Shown in pieces: positions 17,510-25,345 of a stretch of DNA of 64,000 bases. The first letter of the stretch is position 1. Each line of letters opens with the position of its first letter. Position numbers and translations under genes: made by a program. Below the pieces are notes generated by a model. The model searched no databases. It was not told the origin of the DNA and saw only the letters and a list, made by a program, of their open reading frames with translations. Origin of the DNA: Streptomyces sp. NWU339 (GTDB taxonomy: Bacteria > Actinomycetota > Actinomycetes > Streptomycetales > Streptomycetaceae); contig NZ_QFRK01000008.1 in assembly GCF_003143855.1 (NCBI RefSeq), positions 62,001 to 126,000 on the forward strand. The letters run 5' to 3'.

Positions 17510-19816
17510 GTGGCCGCTCAGGCACAGCAGGAAACCGCGGTCGATCCGGTTCACGACTCCGTTCGCGACCGGGAGATCAATGTCGAACAGGAACACCTCG
17601 ACCGGGTGTACCGACGGCTCGAGGAGAAGATCCACGAGGCCGAGTTCCTCATGCACGACGCCGCCCGGCGCGGCCAGGTCGGCACACCCGGCGCACTCGC
17701 CGAGCGGGACGCCCAGGTCTTCCGGGCCGGGGTCCACCTCAACCGGCTGAACAACGAGTTCGAGGACTTCCTCTTCGGCCGGATCGACCTGCTCCAGGGC
17801 AAGGACGGCAAGAAGGGACCCGACGGCGCCTACACCGCCGTCGAGCCCGCCGAGGGCGCCGTCCGCCCCGACAACACCGCCGACATCGCCGAGACCCTGC
17901 ACATCGGCCGCATCGGTGTCCTCGACGAGGAGTACTCCCCGCTGGTCATCGACTGGCGGGCGCCCGCCGCCGCCCCCTTCTACCGGTCCACCCCGGTCGA
18001 TCCGGGCCGGGTGGTGCGCCGGCGCGTCATCCGCTCCAAGGGCCGCCGGGTCCTCGGCGTCGAGGACGACCTGATGCGCCCCGAGCTGACGGCCTCCCTG
18101 GACGGCCACGAGCTGCCCGCCGTCGGTGACGGCGCCCTGATGGCCGCGCTCGGCCAGGCCCGCACCCACAGCATGCGGGACATCGTGGCCTCCATCCAGG
18201 CCGAGCAGGACCTGGTGATCCGCGCCCCCGCCGCCTCCGTGACCTACGTCGAGGGCGGCCCCGGCACCGGCAAGACCGCCGTCGCCCTGCACCGTGCGGC
18301 CTACCTGCTCTACCAGGACCGGCGCCGGTACGCGGGCGGCATCCTGATCGTCTCGCCCACCCCGCTGCTGGTCGCCTACACCGAGGGCGTGCTGCCCTCC
18401 CTCGGCGAGGAGGGCCAGGTCGCCATCCGCGCCATCGGCTCCCTGACCGACGACGCGCCCGGCACCGGGGCCACCCTGTACGACGCCCCGGCCGTGGCCC
18501 GCGCCAAGGGCTCGTACCGCATGCTCAAGGTGCTCAGGAAGGCCGCGCGCGGCGCGCTGGAGCACGGCGGCACGCCGACCCGGCTGCGGGTCGTCGCCTT
18601 CGGCCGGCGGATCGAACTGGACGCGGACGAGCTGGCGGCCGTCCGCCGCACCGCCCTCGGTGGCACCGCACCGGTGAACCTGCTGCGCCCCCGTGCCCGC
18701 AAGCTGCTGCTGGACGCGCTGTGGGAGCGCTCCGGCGCGGCCGGCCGGCACACCGACCCGGAGCTCGCCGCCGAACTGCGCTCCTCCTTCGACGAGGACA
18801 TCACCACCGAGGACGACTTCCTCTCCTTCTTCGACGCCTGGTGGCCCGAGCTGACCCCGGCCGCCGTACTGGACGCCATGGCGGACGAGCGGCGCCTCGG
18901 CCGCTGGGCCCGGCGGGTCCTCAACCCGGGCGAGGTCCGCAGGGTCGCCCGTTCGCTGCGGCGGGACGGCCGCTCGGTGCACGACATCGCACTGCTCGAC
19001 GAACTCCAGGCCGTCCTCGGCGCCCCCGCCCGGCCCCGGCGCAAGCGCGAGCTCGACCCGCTGGACCAGCTCACCGGCCTCGAGGAGCTGATGCCGGTGC
19101 GCGAGGAGTCGCAGCGCGAGCGGGCCGAGCGCCTCGCCCAGGAGCGCACCGAGTACGCCCATGTCATCGTCGACGAGGCCCAGGACCTCACCCCGATGCA
19201 GTGGCGCATGGTCGGCCGACGCGGCCGGCACGCCACCTGGACGATCGTCGGCGACCCCGCCCAGTCCTCCTGGTCCGACCCCGACGAGGCCGCCCAGGCC
19301 CGCGACGAGGCCCTCGGCAGCAGGCCCCGCCGCCGCTTCGAGCTCACCGTGAACTACCGCAACCCGGCCGAGATCGCCGGCCTCGCCGCCAAGGTGCTGG
19401 CGCTCGCCATGCCCGGTGCCGAGTCGCCGAGGGCGGTGCGCTCCACGGGCGTCGAGCCGCGGTTCGTCGTCGCGGAGGGCGCGCTGGGCGAGACCGTGCG
19501 CGCGGAGGCGGCCCGGCTGCTGGAGCGGGTGGACGGCACGGTCGGTGTGGTCGTCGCCATGCAGCGCCGGGAGGAGGCGCGGCGCTGGCTCGACGGGCTG
19601 GGGGACCGCGCGGTGGCCCTCGGCAGCCTGGAGGCCAAGGGCCTGGAGTACGACGCGACGATCGTGGTCTCCCCGGCCGAGATCGCCGACGAGTCCCCGG
19701 CCGGCCTGCGCGTCCTGTACGTCGCCCTGACCCGGGCGACCCAGCAGCTCACCGTAGTCTCGACGGAGCGGGACGAGCCGGACGCCGCCGGAGTGCCGGA
19801 CCTGCTCCGGGGCTGA
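17510..19816 (+). CDS. helD: HelD-like superfamily 1 helicase (RNA polymerase-associated)
   Basis: A 768-residue protein. The N-terminal coiled-coil stretch (EQEHLDRVYRRLEEKIHEAEF...) is the HelD secondary-channel arm. Walker A GGPGTGKT is at about 248, DEAQDL at about 554, GDPAQSSW follows, then YRNPAEIA and near the end VLYVALTRATQQL. HelD family proteins use ATP to remove stalled or inactive RNA polymerase; some (HelR) protect against rifampicin. No rifamycin-associated element is visible upstream. A hairpin covers its ribosome-binding site. It is much shorter in spacing motifs than UvrD-type repair helicases, so HelD is preferred. Confidence 0.88.
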   Translation: MAAQAQQETAVDPVHDSVRDREINVEQEHLDRVYRRLEEKIHEAEFLMHDAARRGQVGTPGALAERDAQVFRAGVHLNRLNNEFEDFLFGRIDLLQGKDGKKGPDGAYTAVEPAEGAVRPDNTADIAETLHIGRIGVLDEEYSPLVIDWRAPAAAPFYRSTPVDPGRVVRRRVIRSKGRRVLGVEDDLMRPELTASLDGHELPAVGDGALMAALGQARTHSMRDIVASIQAEQDLVIRAPAASVTYVEGGPGTGKTAVALHRAAYLLYQDRRRYAGGILIVSPTPLLVAYTEGVLPSLGEEGQVAIRAIGSLTDDAPGTGATLYDAPAVARAKGSYRMLKVLRKAARGALEHGGTPTRLRVVAFGRRIELDADELAAVRRTALGGTAPVNLLRPRARKLLLDALWERSGAAGRHTDPELAAELRSSFDEDITTEDDFLSFFDAWWPELTPAAVLDAMADERRLGRWARRVLNPGEVRRVARSLRRDGRSVHDIALLDELQAVLGAPARPRRKRELDPLDQLTGLEELMPVREESQRERAERLAQERTEYAHVIVDEAQDLTPMQWRMVGRRGRHATWTIVGDPAQSSWSDPDEAAQARDEALGSRPRRRFELTVNYRNPAEIAGLAAKVLALAMPGAESPRAVRSTGVEPRFVVAEGALGETVRAEAARLLERVDGTVGVVVAMQRREEARRWLDGLGDRAVALGSLEAKGLEYDATIVVSPAEIADESPAGLRVLYVALTRATQQLTVVSTERDEPDAAGVPDLLRG

Positions 19817-19872
19817 ACCCGGAAAACGGTTCTCGGGGAATGGCCCTGCGGCATCCGTTTGTTAGCCTGGCA

Positions 19873-20011
19873 AGTGACACCGGCCCGATCCAAGCCCCCG
19901 GGCCCAACCTTCGTCGCTACGAGCGACCACTTGCCGCGAGGCGAGCATGGCGGGTCGGTGTCACTGAACGACCGAGAGGCCCATGTCACTTCCGGGTGGC
20001 ATGGGCCTCTC
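19873..20011 (+). ncRNA. candidate structured small RNA or leader
   Basis: A 15-bp closing helix joins 19873-19887 (agtgacaccggcccg) to 19951-19965 (cgggtcggtgtcact), with one G-U pair. Inside are gtcgc-tacga-gcgac (19913-19927) and a 6-bp stem capped by a GCGA tetraloop (19930-19945). A 12-bp hairpin (19974-19985 with 20000-20011) follows as a natural terminator. TAGCCT at 19863-19868 would place the RNA start exactly at the closing helix. I recall, but cannot verify, that S. coelicolor RNA-seq listed a small RNA at this gene junction (scr2952). It matches no riboswitch class I know. Confidence 0.6.
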
Positions 20012-20056
20012 GCGTCGCTGCTCCCGCCCCGACTCCGGGGCGGGAGCAGCGACGCG
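19974..20056 (+). terminator. tandem perfect hairpins
   Basis: First hairpin: gagaggcccatg (19974-19985) with 20000-20011, plus an inner cac/gtg pair. Second: a 20-bp perfect stem, 20011-20030 with 20037-20056, and a six-base loop (gactcc). They share position 20011. Together they form a very strong stop before the malic enzyme promoter. T-runs are absent, as is usual here. Confidence 0.8.
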
Positions 20057-20058
20057 AC

Positions 20059-20088
20059 TTACGCGCTGCCCCTCGCCTCTCGTATGGT
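20059..20088 (+). promoter_or_regulatory. probable promoter of the malic enzyme gene
   Basis: TTACGC (20059-20064) and TATGGT (20083-20088) are 18 bases apart. The start would be near 20095, leaving a leader of about 160 bases with a small hairpin (cgaac-aaaac-gttcg). A GAGGAAG ribosome-binding site precedes the ATG. Confidence 0.45.
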
Positions 20089-20254
20089 GGAACAGCCTTT
20101 CCGAAAGTTGCCGTAGATACCCGCTTCCCGTGCGAACAAAACGTTCGCAATAGGAGGCGGCTACCGCGTACTCAGGGGTAGGTGCGACGATCGGACGGCA
20201 CGAGCTGTGACACGCAGGAACGCAGCGAAACGGTGAAAGCAGAGGAAGTCGGCC

Positions 20255-21679
20255 ATGGCAACGGCGCCCAGCGTCTCCTACTCGATGACCATCCGGCTGG
20301 AGGTGCCGTCGAGCGGGACCTCCGTCTCCCAGCTCACCACCGCGGTGGAGTCCTCCGGCGGCACGGTCACCGGCCTCGACGTCACCGCCTCCGGGCACGA
20401 ACGGCTCCGGATCGACGTCACCATCGCGGCCACCTCCACCGGACACGCCGACGAGATCGTGGAGAAGCTCCGCGGCATCGAGGGCGTCACCCTGGGCAAG
20501 GTCTCGGACCGCACGTTCCTGATGCACCTCGGCGGCAAGATCGAGATGGCGTCCAAGCACCCCATCCGCAACCGTGACGACCTCTCCATGGTCTACACGC
20601 CGGGTGTGGCCCGCGTCTGCATGGCGATCGCCGAGAACCCCGAGGACGCCCGCCGCCTCACCATCAAGCGCAACTCCGTTGCGGTCGTGACGGACGGCTC
20701 CGCCGTGCTCGGCCTGGGCAACATCGGCCCCAAGGCCGCCCTCCCCGTGATGGAGGGCAAGGCCGCCCTGTTCAAGCGGTTCGCCGGTATCGACGCCTGG
20801 CCGATCTGCCTCGACACCCAGGACACCGACGCGATCGTCGAGATCGTCAAGGCCATCGCCCCGGGGTTCGCCGGCATCAACCTGGAGGACATCTCCGCAC
20901 CGCGCTGCTTCGAGATCGAGGCCCGGCTGCGCGAGGCCCTCGACATCCCCGTCTTCCACGACGACCAGCACGGCACCGCGATCGTCGTCCTGGCGGCCCT
21001 GACCAACGCGCTGCGGGTCACCGGCAAGGCGATCGAGAACGTCCGGGTCGTCATGTCCGGCGCCGGCGCGGCCGGCACGGCCATCCTGAAGCTGCTGCTC
21101 GCGGCCGGTGTGAAGAACGCCGTCGTGGCCGACATCCACGGTGTGGTGCACGCGGGCCGCGCGGACCTGGTGGACGCCCCCGCCGACTCCCCGCTGTGCT
21201 GGATCGCCGACCACACCAACCCGGAGAACCTGACGGGCACGCTGAAGGAGGCCGTGCGCGGCGCGGACGTCTTCATCGGCGTCTCCGCCCCGAACGTCCT
21301 CGACGGCGCGGACGTCGCCGCGATGGCCGAGGGTGCGGTCGTCTTCGCGCTCGCGAACCCCGACCCCGAGGTGGAGCCGGGCGTCGCCCGCGAGACCGCC
21401 GCCGTGGTGGCCACCGGCCGCTCCGACTTCCCGAACCAGATCAACAACGTGCTGGTCTTCCCGGGCGTGTTCCGCGGCCTGCTGGACGCCCAGTCCCGCA
21501 CCGTCAACACGGAGATGATGCTCGCCGCCGCGCAGGCCCTCGCCGACGTGGTCACCGAGGACGAGCTGAACCCGAACTACATCATCCCGAGCGTGTTCAA
21601 TGACAGGGTCGCGGGCGCGGTCGCCGACGCCGTGCGGGAGGCGGCGAAGCTGACGCAGAGCTCGGCCTCCGCCTCCTAG
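20255..21679 (+). CDS. Malic enzyme with N-terminal ACT-like domain
   Basis: A 474-residue protein that oxidatively decarboxylates malate to pyruvate. Residues 1-80 look like an ACT regulatory domain ([20 protein letters not shown]...). The catalytic part has [29 protein letters not shown] and [10 protein letters not shown], then the Rossmann loop [10 protein letters not shown] and ANPDPEV. This is the short bacterial malic-enzyme form. The S. coelicolor counterpart (about SCO2951) is recalled as NAD-dependent; the cofactor here is not certain. The gene is alone, behind its own promoter, and ends in a very strong terminator. Confidence 0.93.
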   Translation: MATAPSVSYSMTIRLEVPSSGTSVSQLTTAVESSGGTVTGLDVTASGHERLRIDVTIAATSTGHADEIVEKLRGIEGVTLGKVSDRTFLMHLGGKIEMASKHPIRNRDDLSMVYTPGVARVCMAIAENPEDARRLTIKRNSVAVVTDGSAVLGLGNIGPKAALPVMEGKAALFKRFAGIDAWPICLDTQDTDAIVEIVKAIAPGFAGINLEDISAPRCFEIEARLREALDIPVFHDDQHGTAIVVLAALTNALRVTGKAIENVRVVMSGAGAAGTAILKLLLAAGVKNAVVADIHGVVHAGRADLVDAPADSPLCWIADHTNPENLTGTLKEAVRGADVFIGVSAPNVLDGADVAAMAEGAVVFALANPDPEVEPGVARETAAVVATGRSDFPNQINNVLVFPGVFRGLLDAQSRTVNTEMMLAAAQALADVVTEDELNPNYIIPSVFNDRVAGAVADAVREAAKLTQSSASAS

Positions 21680-22130
21680 GGCCTCCCGGGGCCGGACGGC
21701 ACCGCTGTGACCATCACCACGGTAGGTGTGCGACCGGCGCGTCGTGGAACCCTTGGTGTACGGCCGCGCTCTATCGTGGCGGCCGTACACCAAGGGTTCC
21801 GCCCCCGGCTCCCGCGCTCTGCTGCCGGAAGCGGACGCAGTGTCACCGACATCAGGCCGTCGCGTTCCCCGTGTGACCCCCATGGGTGACTCCCATGGGT
21901 GTTCTCACGGTTCCTGCGGGTGCCGGATTGGCGTTACCGCCGCAGGTAGAGGCAGGATGCTGCACCAGGACAACGTCCAGGGGGCAGCACCTCCAGGGGC
22001 GTGCGGGCCCGACACGGACCCGGGTCCGGGCCCTCACCGAGGACCCTGGCAGCATCGGCTTGGCCGTGCCCTACGTGCGGCCCCGCCACGTGGCACGCCT
22101 CAACGGCAAGAAGAACACGGGAGTAACAAC
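21680..22130. other. 451-base region between malic enzyme and hupA
   Basis: It begins with the malic-enzyme terminator (21746-21800). Further on are the direct repeat cccatgggtg (near 21885 and 21894) and a compact GC-rich fold: gggccc at 22005-22010, the palindrome ggacccgggtcc at 22016-22027, and gggccc at 22028-22033. The fold lies about 100 bases before hupA and would be in its leader. No promoter pair is convincing. Confidence 0.55.
21746..21800 (+). terminator. 22-bp perfect-stem terminator after malic enzyme
   Basis: Positions 21746-21767 pair without mismatch with 21779-21800 around an 11-base loop (gctctatcgtg). The stem starts ggaacccttggtg. This is among the longest perfect stems in the window. 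Confidence 0.88.
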
Positions 22131-22412
22131 ATGAACCGCAGTGAGCTGGTGGCCGCGCTGGCCGACCGCGCCGAGGTGACCCGCAAGGACGCCGACGCCG
22201 TGCTGGCCGCGTTCGCCGACGTCGTCGGCGACATCGTCTCCAAGGGGGACGAGAAGGTCACCATCCCCGGTTTCCTGACCTTCGAGCGCACCCACCGTGC
22301 CGCTCGCACCGCGCGCAACCCGCAGACCGGTGAGCCGATCCAGATCCCGGCCGGCTACAGCGTGAAGGTCTCCGCGGGCTCGAAGCTCAAGGAAGCCGCC
22401 AAGGGCAAGTGA
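22131..22412 (+). CDS. hupA: Histone-like DNA-binding protein HU
   Basis: A 93-residue HU protein (MNRSELVAALADRAEVTRKD...) with the DNA-wrapping arm region TFERTHRAARTARNPQTGEPIQIPA and the conserved GYSVKVSAGSKLK end. It is the short HU form, without the long Lys/Ala-rich tail of the second Streptomyces HU (HupS), so it corresponds to HupA. ATG 22131 has gggag seven bases upstream. It compacts the nucleoid during vegetative growth. A bidirectional terminator separates it from converging murA. Confidence 0.95.
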   Translation: MNRSELVAALADRAEVTRKDADAVLAAFADVVGDIVSKGDEKVTIPGFLTFERTHRAARTARNPQTGEPIQIPAGYSVKVSAGSKLKEAAKGK

Positions 22413-22459
22413 TCCTGCTGTTCGTACGTCCCGGGACGGCGTACGACGCACAGTGACGT

Positions 22460-22497
22460 CAAAAGGGCGGCCACCCGAACGGGTGGCCGCCCTTTTG
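22460..22497. terminator. bidirectional terminator hupA / murA
   Basis: A 17-bp stem (22460-22476 with 22481-22497), beginning caaaagggcggcc, has a GAAC tetraloop. It carries A-runs and T-runs on both sides, so it can serve both converging genes. Confidence 0.93.
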
Positions 22498-22513
22498 GCA
22501 AGCCCGAATCAAG

Positions 22514-23860
22514 TCAGCCGAGGGCCTTGCCCGGGAGTTCGACCTTCGCGCCCAGCTCGACCAGCTTCTCCATGAAGTTCTCGTAGCCGCGGTTGATCAG
22601 GCCGATGCCGTGGACGCGGGACGTGCCCTGGGCGGCGAGGGCGGCGATGAGGTAGGAGAAGCCGCCGCGCAGGTCGGGGATGACCAGATCGGCGCCCTGG
22701 AGTCGGGTCGGGCCGGAGACGACGGCCGAGTGGAGGAAGTTGCGCTGGCCGAAACGGCAGTCGGAGCCGCCCAGGCACTCGCGGTAGAGCTGGATGTGGG
22801 CGCCCATCTGGTTGAGCGCCGAGGTGAAGCCGAGCCGGGACTCGTAGACCGTCTCGTGGACGATGGACAGCCCGGTCGCCTGCGTCAGGGCGACCACCAG
22901 CGGCTGCTGCCAGTCGGTCTGGAAGCCCGGGTGGACGTCCGTCTCCAGTGCGATGGACTTGAGCTGCCCGCCGGGGTGCCAGAAGCGGATGCCCTTGTCG
23001 TCGATCTCGAAGGCACCGCCCACCTTCCGGTAGGTGTTCAGGAACGTCATCATCGAGCGCTGCTGGGCGCCGCGGACGTAGATGTTGCCCTCGGTGGCCA
23101 GCGCCGCGGACGCCCAGGAGGCGGCCTCCAGGCGGTCGGGGAGGGCGCGGTGGTTGTAGCCGCCGAGCTTGTCCACACCGGTGACGCGGATGGTCCGGTC
23201 GGTGTCCATCGCGATGATCGCGCCCATTTTCTGCAGGACGCAGATCAGGTCCTCGATCTCCGGCTCCACCGCCGCGTTGGACAGCTCGGTGACGCCCTCC
23301 GCGAGGACCGCCGTCAGCAGCACCTGCTCCGTCGCGCCGACGGACGGGTACGGCAGCTCGATCTTCGTGCCGCGCAGCCGCTGCGGGGCCTCCAGGTACT
23401 GGCCGTCCGCCCGCTTCTCGATGGTCGCGCCGAACTGCCGCAGCACGTCGAAGTGGAAGTCGATCGGCCGGCCGCCGATGTCGCAGCCGCCCAGACCGGG
23501 GATGAACGCGTGCCCGAGACGGTGCAGCAGCGGTCCGCAGAACAGGATCGGGATGCGCGACGAACCCGCGTGGGCATCGATGTCGGCGACGTTGGCGCTC
23601 TCCACCCGCGTCGGGTCGAGCACCAGTTCACCGGGCTCGTCGCCCGGACGCACCGTCACACCGTGCAGCTGCAGCAGCCCTCGCACGACCCGGACGTCAC
23701 GGATGTCCGGGACGTTGCCCAGCCGGCTCGGCTCACTGCCCAGCAGGGCGGCGACCATGGCCTTCGGCACGAGGTTCTTCGCGCCGCGGACCCGGATCTC
23801 ACCCTCCAGCGGGGTTCCGCCGTGGACAAGCAGTACGTCTTCAGTTCCGTTGACGGTCAT
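22514..23860 (-). CDS. murA: UDP-N-acetylglucosamine 1-carboxyvinyltransferase
   Basis: A 448-residue enzyme that transfers enolpyruvate from PEP to UDP-GlcNAc, the first committed step of peptidoglycan synthesis. The active-site Lys-Asn is in RGAKNLVPK (28-29) and the fosfomycin-target cysteine is Cys126 in GLGGCDIGGRPIDFH. PSVGATEQVLL and HEMVYESR-like VHETVYESRLGF are present. ATG 23860 (MTVNGTEDVL) gives a length equal to known Streptomyces MurA. It stands alone and converges on hupA. A divergent region separates it from yqgE. Confidence 0.95.
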   Translation of the reverse strand: MTVNGTEDVLLVHGGTPLEGEIRVRGAKNLVPKAMVAALLGSEPSRLGNVPDIRDVRVVRGLLQLHGVTVRPGDEPGELVLDPTRVESANVADIDAHAGSSRIPILFCGPLLHRLGHAFIPGLGGCDIGGRPIDFHFDVLRQFGATIEKRADGQYLEAPQRLRGTKIELPYPSVGATEQVLLTAVLAEGVTELSNAAVEPEIEDLICVLQKMGAIIAMDTDRTIRVTGVDKLGGYNHRALPDRLEAASWASAALATEGNIYVRGAQQRSMMTFLNTYRKVGGAFEIDDKGIRFWHPGGQLKSIALETDVHPGFQTDWQQPLVVALTQATGLSIVHETVYESRLGFTSALNQMGAHIQLYRECLGGSDCRFGQRNFLHSAVVSGPTRLQGADLVIPDLRGGFSYLIAALAAQGTSRVHGIGLINRGYENFMEKLVELGAKVELPGKALG

Positions 23861-24179
23861 GAATCTCGCGTTCCGTGGAGGGGGGCAGGGGCCAGAAAGG
23901 CAAGCGTAGTCGCCCTCACCCCGGGCTCTGTCAGCCCGTGTGCGACCCGACCTCCGCCCCACCGCCCCACAACACGAACAGTCCCCCAGCAGCCACTCGG
24001 GGTCACCGTCGTCCTGTGCGCCGGGGGTGCTCCCGTACGCCCGCCGGACCCCGGCCCCCCGGCCGCCGGCCGCTCGGAACACGGCTCCACCAGGCGGCTC
24101 CGCCGCCGCGCGGCCCGGTTCACCCGCATACCCCCGATTGCCTCCCCACGGAAAGGGAAGATGCGGGATCATGTCTGGC
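23861..24179. other. divergent region between murA and yqgE
   Basis: The 319-base gap should hold two outward promoters. On the minus side a TACGCT (plus-strand 23903-23908) lies 20 bases from CTGACA (plus-strand 23929-23934), a weak murA promoter candidate. The rest is very GC-rich with runs of C and CCG; nothing else is assigned. Confidence 0.4.
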
Positions 24180-24752
24180 ATGACCGAGGTGTCCTCGCTC
24201 ACAGGACGGCTGCTCGTGGCCACTCCCGCCCTGGCGGACCCGAATTTCGACCGTGCGGTGGTGCTCCTCCTCGACCACGACGAGGAGGGCTCCCTGGGTG
24301 TCGTCCTCAACCGCCCGACCCCGGTGGACGTGGCGGACATCCTGGAGGGCTGGGGGGACCTGGCCGGCGAACCGGGGGTCGTCTTCCAGGGCGGCCCGGT
24401 GTCGCTGGACTCGGCCCTCGGCGTCGCCGTCGTCCCCGGCGGGGCCGGGAACCGGGCCGCACCGCTGGGCTGGCGCCAGGTGCACGGCGCGATCGGGCTG
24501 GTCGACCTGGAGGCGCCGCCCGAGCTGCTCGCCTCCGCCCTCGGCTCGCTGCGCATCTTCGCCGGATACGCGGGCTGGGGCCCCGGCCAGCTGGAGGAAG
24601 AGCTGGCGGACGGCGCCTGGTACGTCGTCGAGTCGGAGCCCGGCGACGTCTCGTCCCCGGTGCCCGAGCGGCTCTGGCGCGAGGTGCTGCGCCGCCAGCG
24701 GGGTGAGCTGGCGATGGTCGCCACGTATCCGGACGACCCTTCGCTCAACTGA
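24180..24752 (+). CDS. YqgE/AlgH (UPF0301) family protein
   Basis: A 190-residue protein (MTEVSSLTGRLLVATPALAD...) with the family motifs PNFDRAVVLLLDHDEEGSLGV-like region, LNRPT, FQGGPV and RIFAGYAGWGPGQLE. The fold is known but the biochemical function is not. ATG 24180 begins as homologues do; ATG 24171 is an in-frame alternative. The DUF3039 gene starts 30 bases after the stop, which suggests partial coupling. Confidence 0.9.
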   Translation: MTEVSSLTGRLLVATPALADPNFDRAVVLLLDHDEEGSLGVVLNRPTPVDVADILEGWGDLAGEPGVVFQGGPVSLDSALGVAVVPGGAGNRAAPLGWRQVHGAIGLVDLEAPPELLASALGSLRIFAGYAGWGPGQLEEELADGAWYVVESEPGDVSSPVPERLWREVLRRQRGELAMVATYPDDPSLN

Positions 24753-24781
24753 TGCGCGTGAGCTTCAGTACCCTTTGCCTT

Positions 24782-25084
24782 ATGAGCACTCTTGAGCCCG
24801 AGCGCGGGACTGGTACGGGGACCCTCGTAGAGCCGACGCCGCAGACCTCCCACGGCGACGGCGACCACGAGCGCTACGCCCACTACGTCCAGAAGGACAA
24901 GATCATGGCGAGCGCACTCGACGGCACGCCCGTCGTGGCGCTGTGCGGCAAGGTGTGGGTGCCGGGCCGGGACCCGAAGAAGTACCCCGTCTGCCCCATG
25001 TGCAAGGAGATCTACGAGTCCATGAGCGGCGGCGACGACGACAAGGGCGGCAAGGGCGGCAAGGGCGGCAAGGGCGGCAAGTAA
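24782..25084 (+). CDS. DUF3039 small zinc-ribbon-like protein
   Basis: A 100-residue protein (MSTLEPERGTGTGTLVEPTPQ...). The core ERYAHYVQKDKIMASALDG is followed by ALCGKVWVPGRDP and VCPMCKEIYE. These give one cysteine plus C-x2-C, likely metal ligands. The C-terminus is a Gly-Gly-Lys repeat (four GGK units) coded by ggcggcaag repeats. TACCCT at about 24769-24774 lies just before the ATG, consistent with a leaderless start. Function is unknown; the family is widespread in actinobacteria. Confidence 0.85.
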   Translation: MSTLEPERGTGTGTLVEPTPQTSHGDGDHERYAHYVQKDKIMASALDGTPVVALCGKVWVPGRDPKKYPVCPMCKEIYESMSGGDDDKGGKGGKGGKGGK

Positions 25085-25116
25085 CCCCGCCCTCCCGCGG
25101 AGTCGTCCGGACCGCT

Positions 25117-25134
25117 CAGCCGTCCGGACGGCTG
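25117..25134. repeat. 18-base perfect palindrome
   Basis: cagccgtccggacggctg is its own reverse complement. It is flanked by gaccg on the left and cggtc on the right, extending the dyad. It may be part of the termination region or a protein-binding site; position relative to the next operon makes both possible. Confidence 0.5.
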
Positions 25135-25152
25135 AACCGGTCGGATCGTCCA

Positions 25153-25190
25153 GGGCCCCCGGGCGCGTTTTGTGCGCCCTGGGGGCCTTT
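25153..25190 (+). terminator. terminator after the DUF3039 gene
   Basis: ggccccc(g)ggcgc pairs with gcgccctgggggcc with one bulged base, loop gttttgt, followed by TTTGTG. Confidence 0.75.
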
Positions 25191-25232
25191 GTGCTGCCCG
25201 CGCGTTGCGCGGAGTGCGTCTGCCGGTCACAG

Positions 25233-25248
25233 AGTGGTCGAGACCTCT
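25233..25248 (+). promoter_or_regulatory. putative DasR-binding site (dre)
   Basis: AGTGGTCGAGACCTCT matches the known dre pattern A(C/G)TGGTCTAGACCA(C/G)T at 14 of 16 positions. It sits 98 bases before an ABC importer operon that ends in a GH20 beta-N-acetylhexosaminidase. DasR is the GlcNAc-responsive GntR repressor of Streptomyces. Recall only: the S. coelicolor counterpart hexosaminidase locus is listed in the DasR regulon. Confidence 0.7.
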
Positions 25249-25345
25249 TGTGGGCCGGTTCACCCAGTCCCTAACCTCCGTTGTTGTTGTGCACGGCGAA
25301 ACCTTCATTGCGTATGGTGCAACACCTCATCGGAGGAAGCAGTCC

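Larger units (their letters stand above)
19817..20254. other. 438-base structured intergenic region between helD and malic enzyme
   Basis: The region carries a -10-like TAGCCT at 19863-19868, a 93-base multibranch RNA fold, two back-to-back perfect hairpins, and a second promoter-like pair ahead of the malic enzyme gene. The entries below describe each part. No protein-coding frame with good codon use is present. Confidence 0.85.

Noticed and set aside
17400..17510. Rifamycin-associated element upstream of the HelD-like gene
   Set aside because: I looked for the long dyad with GGGGCTT/AAGCCCC arms; only the ribosome-binding-site hairpin is present, which does not match.
25045..25084. CRISPR-like short repeats
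   Set aside because: The repeats are ggcggcaag units coding for the Gly-Gly-Lys tail of the DUF3039 protein, without spacers.
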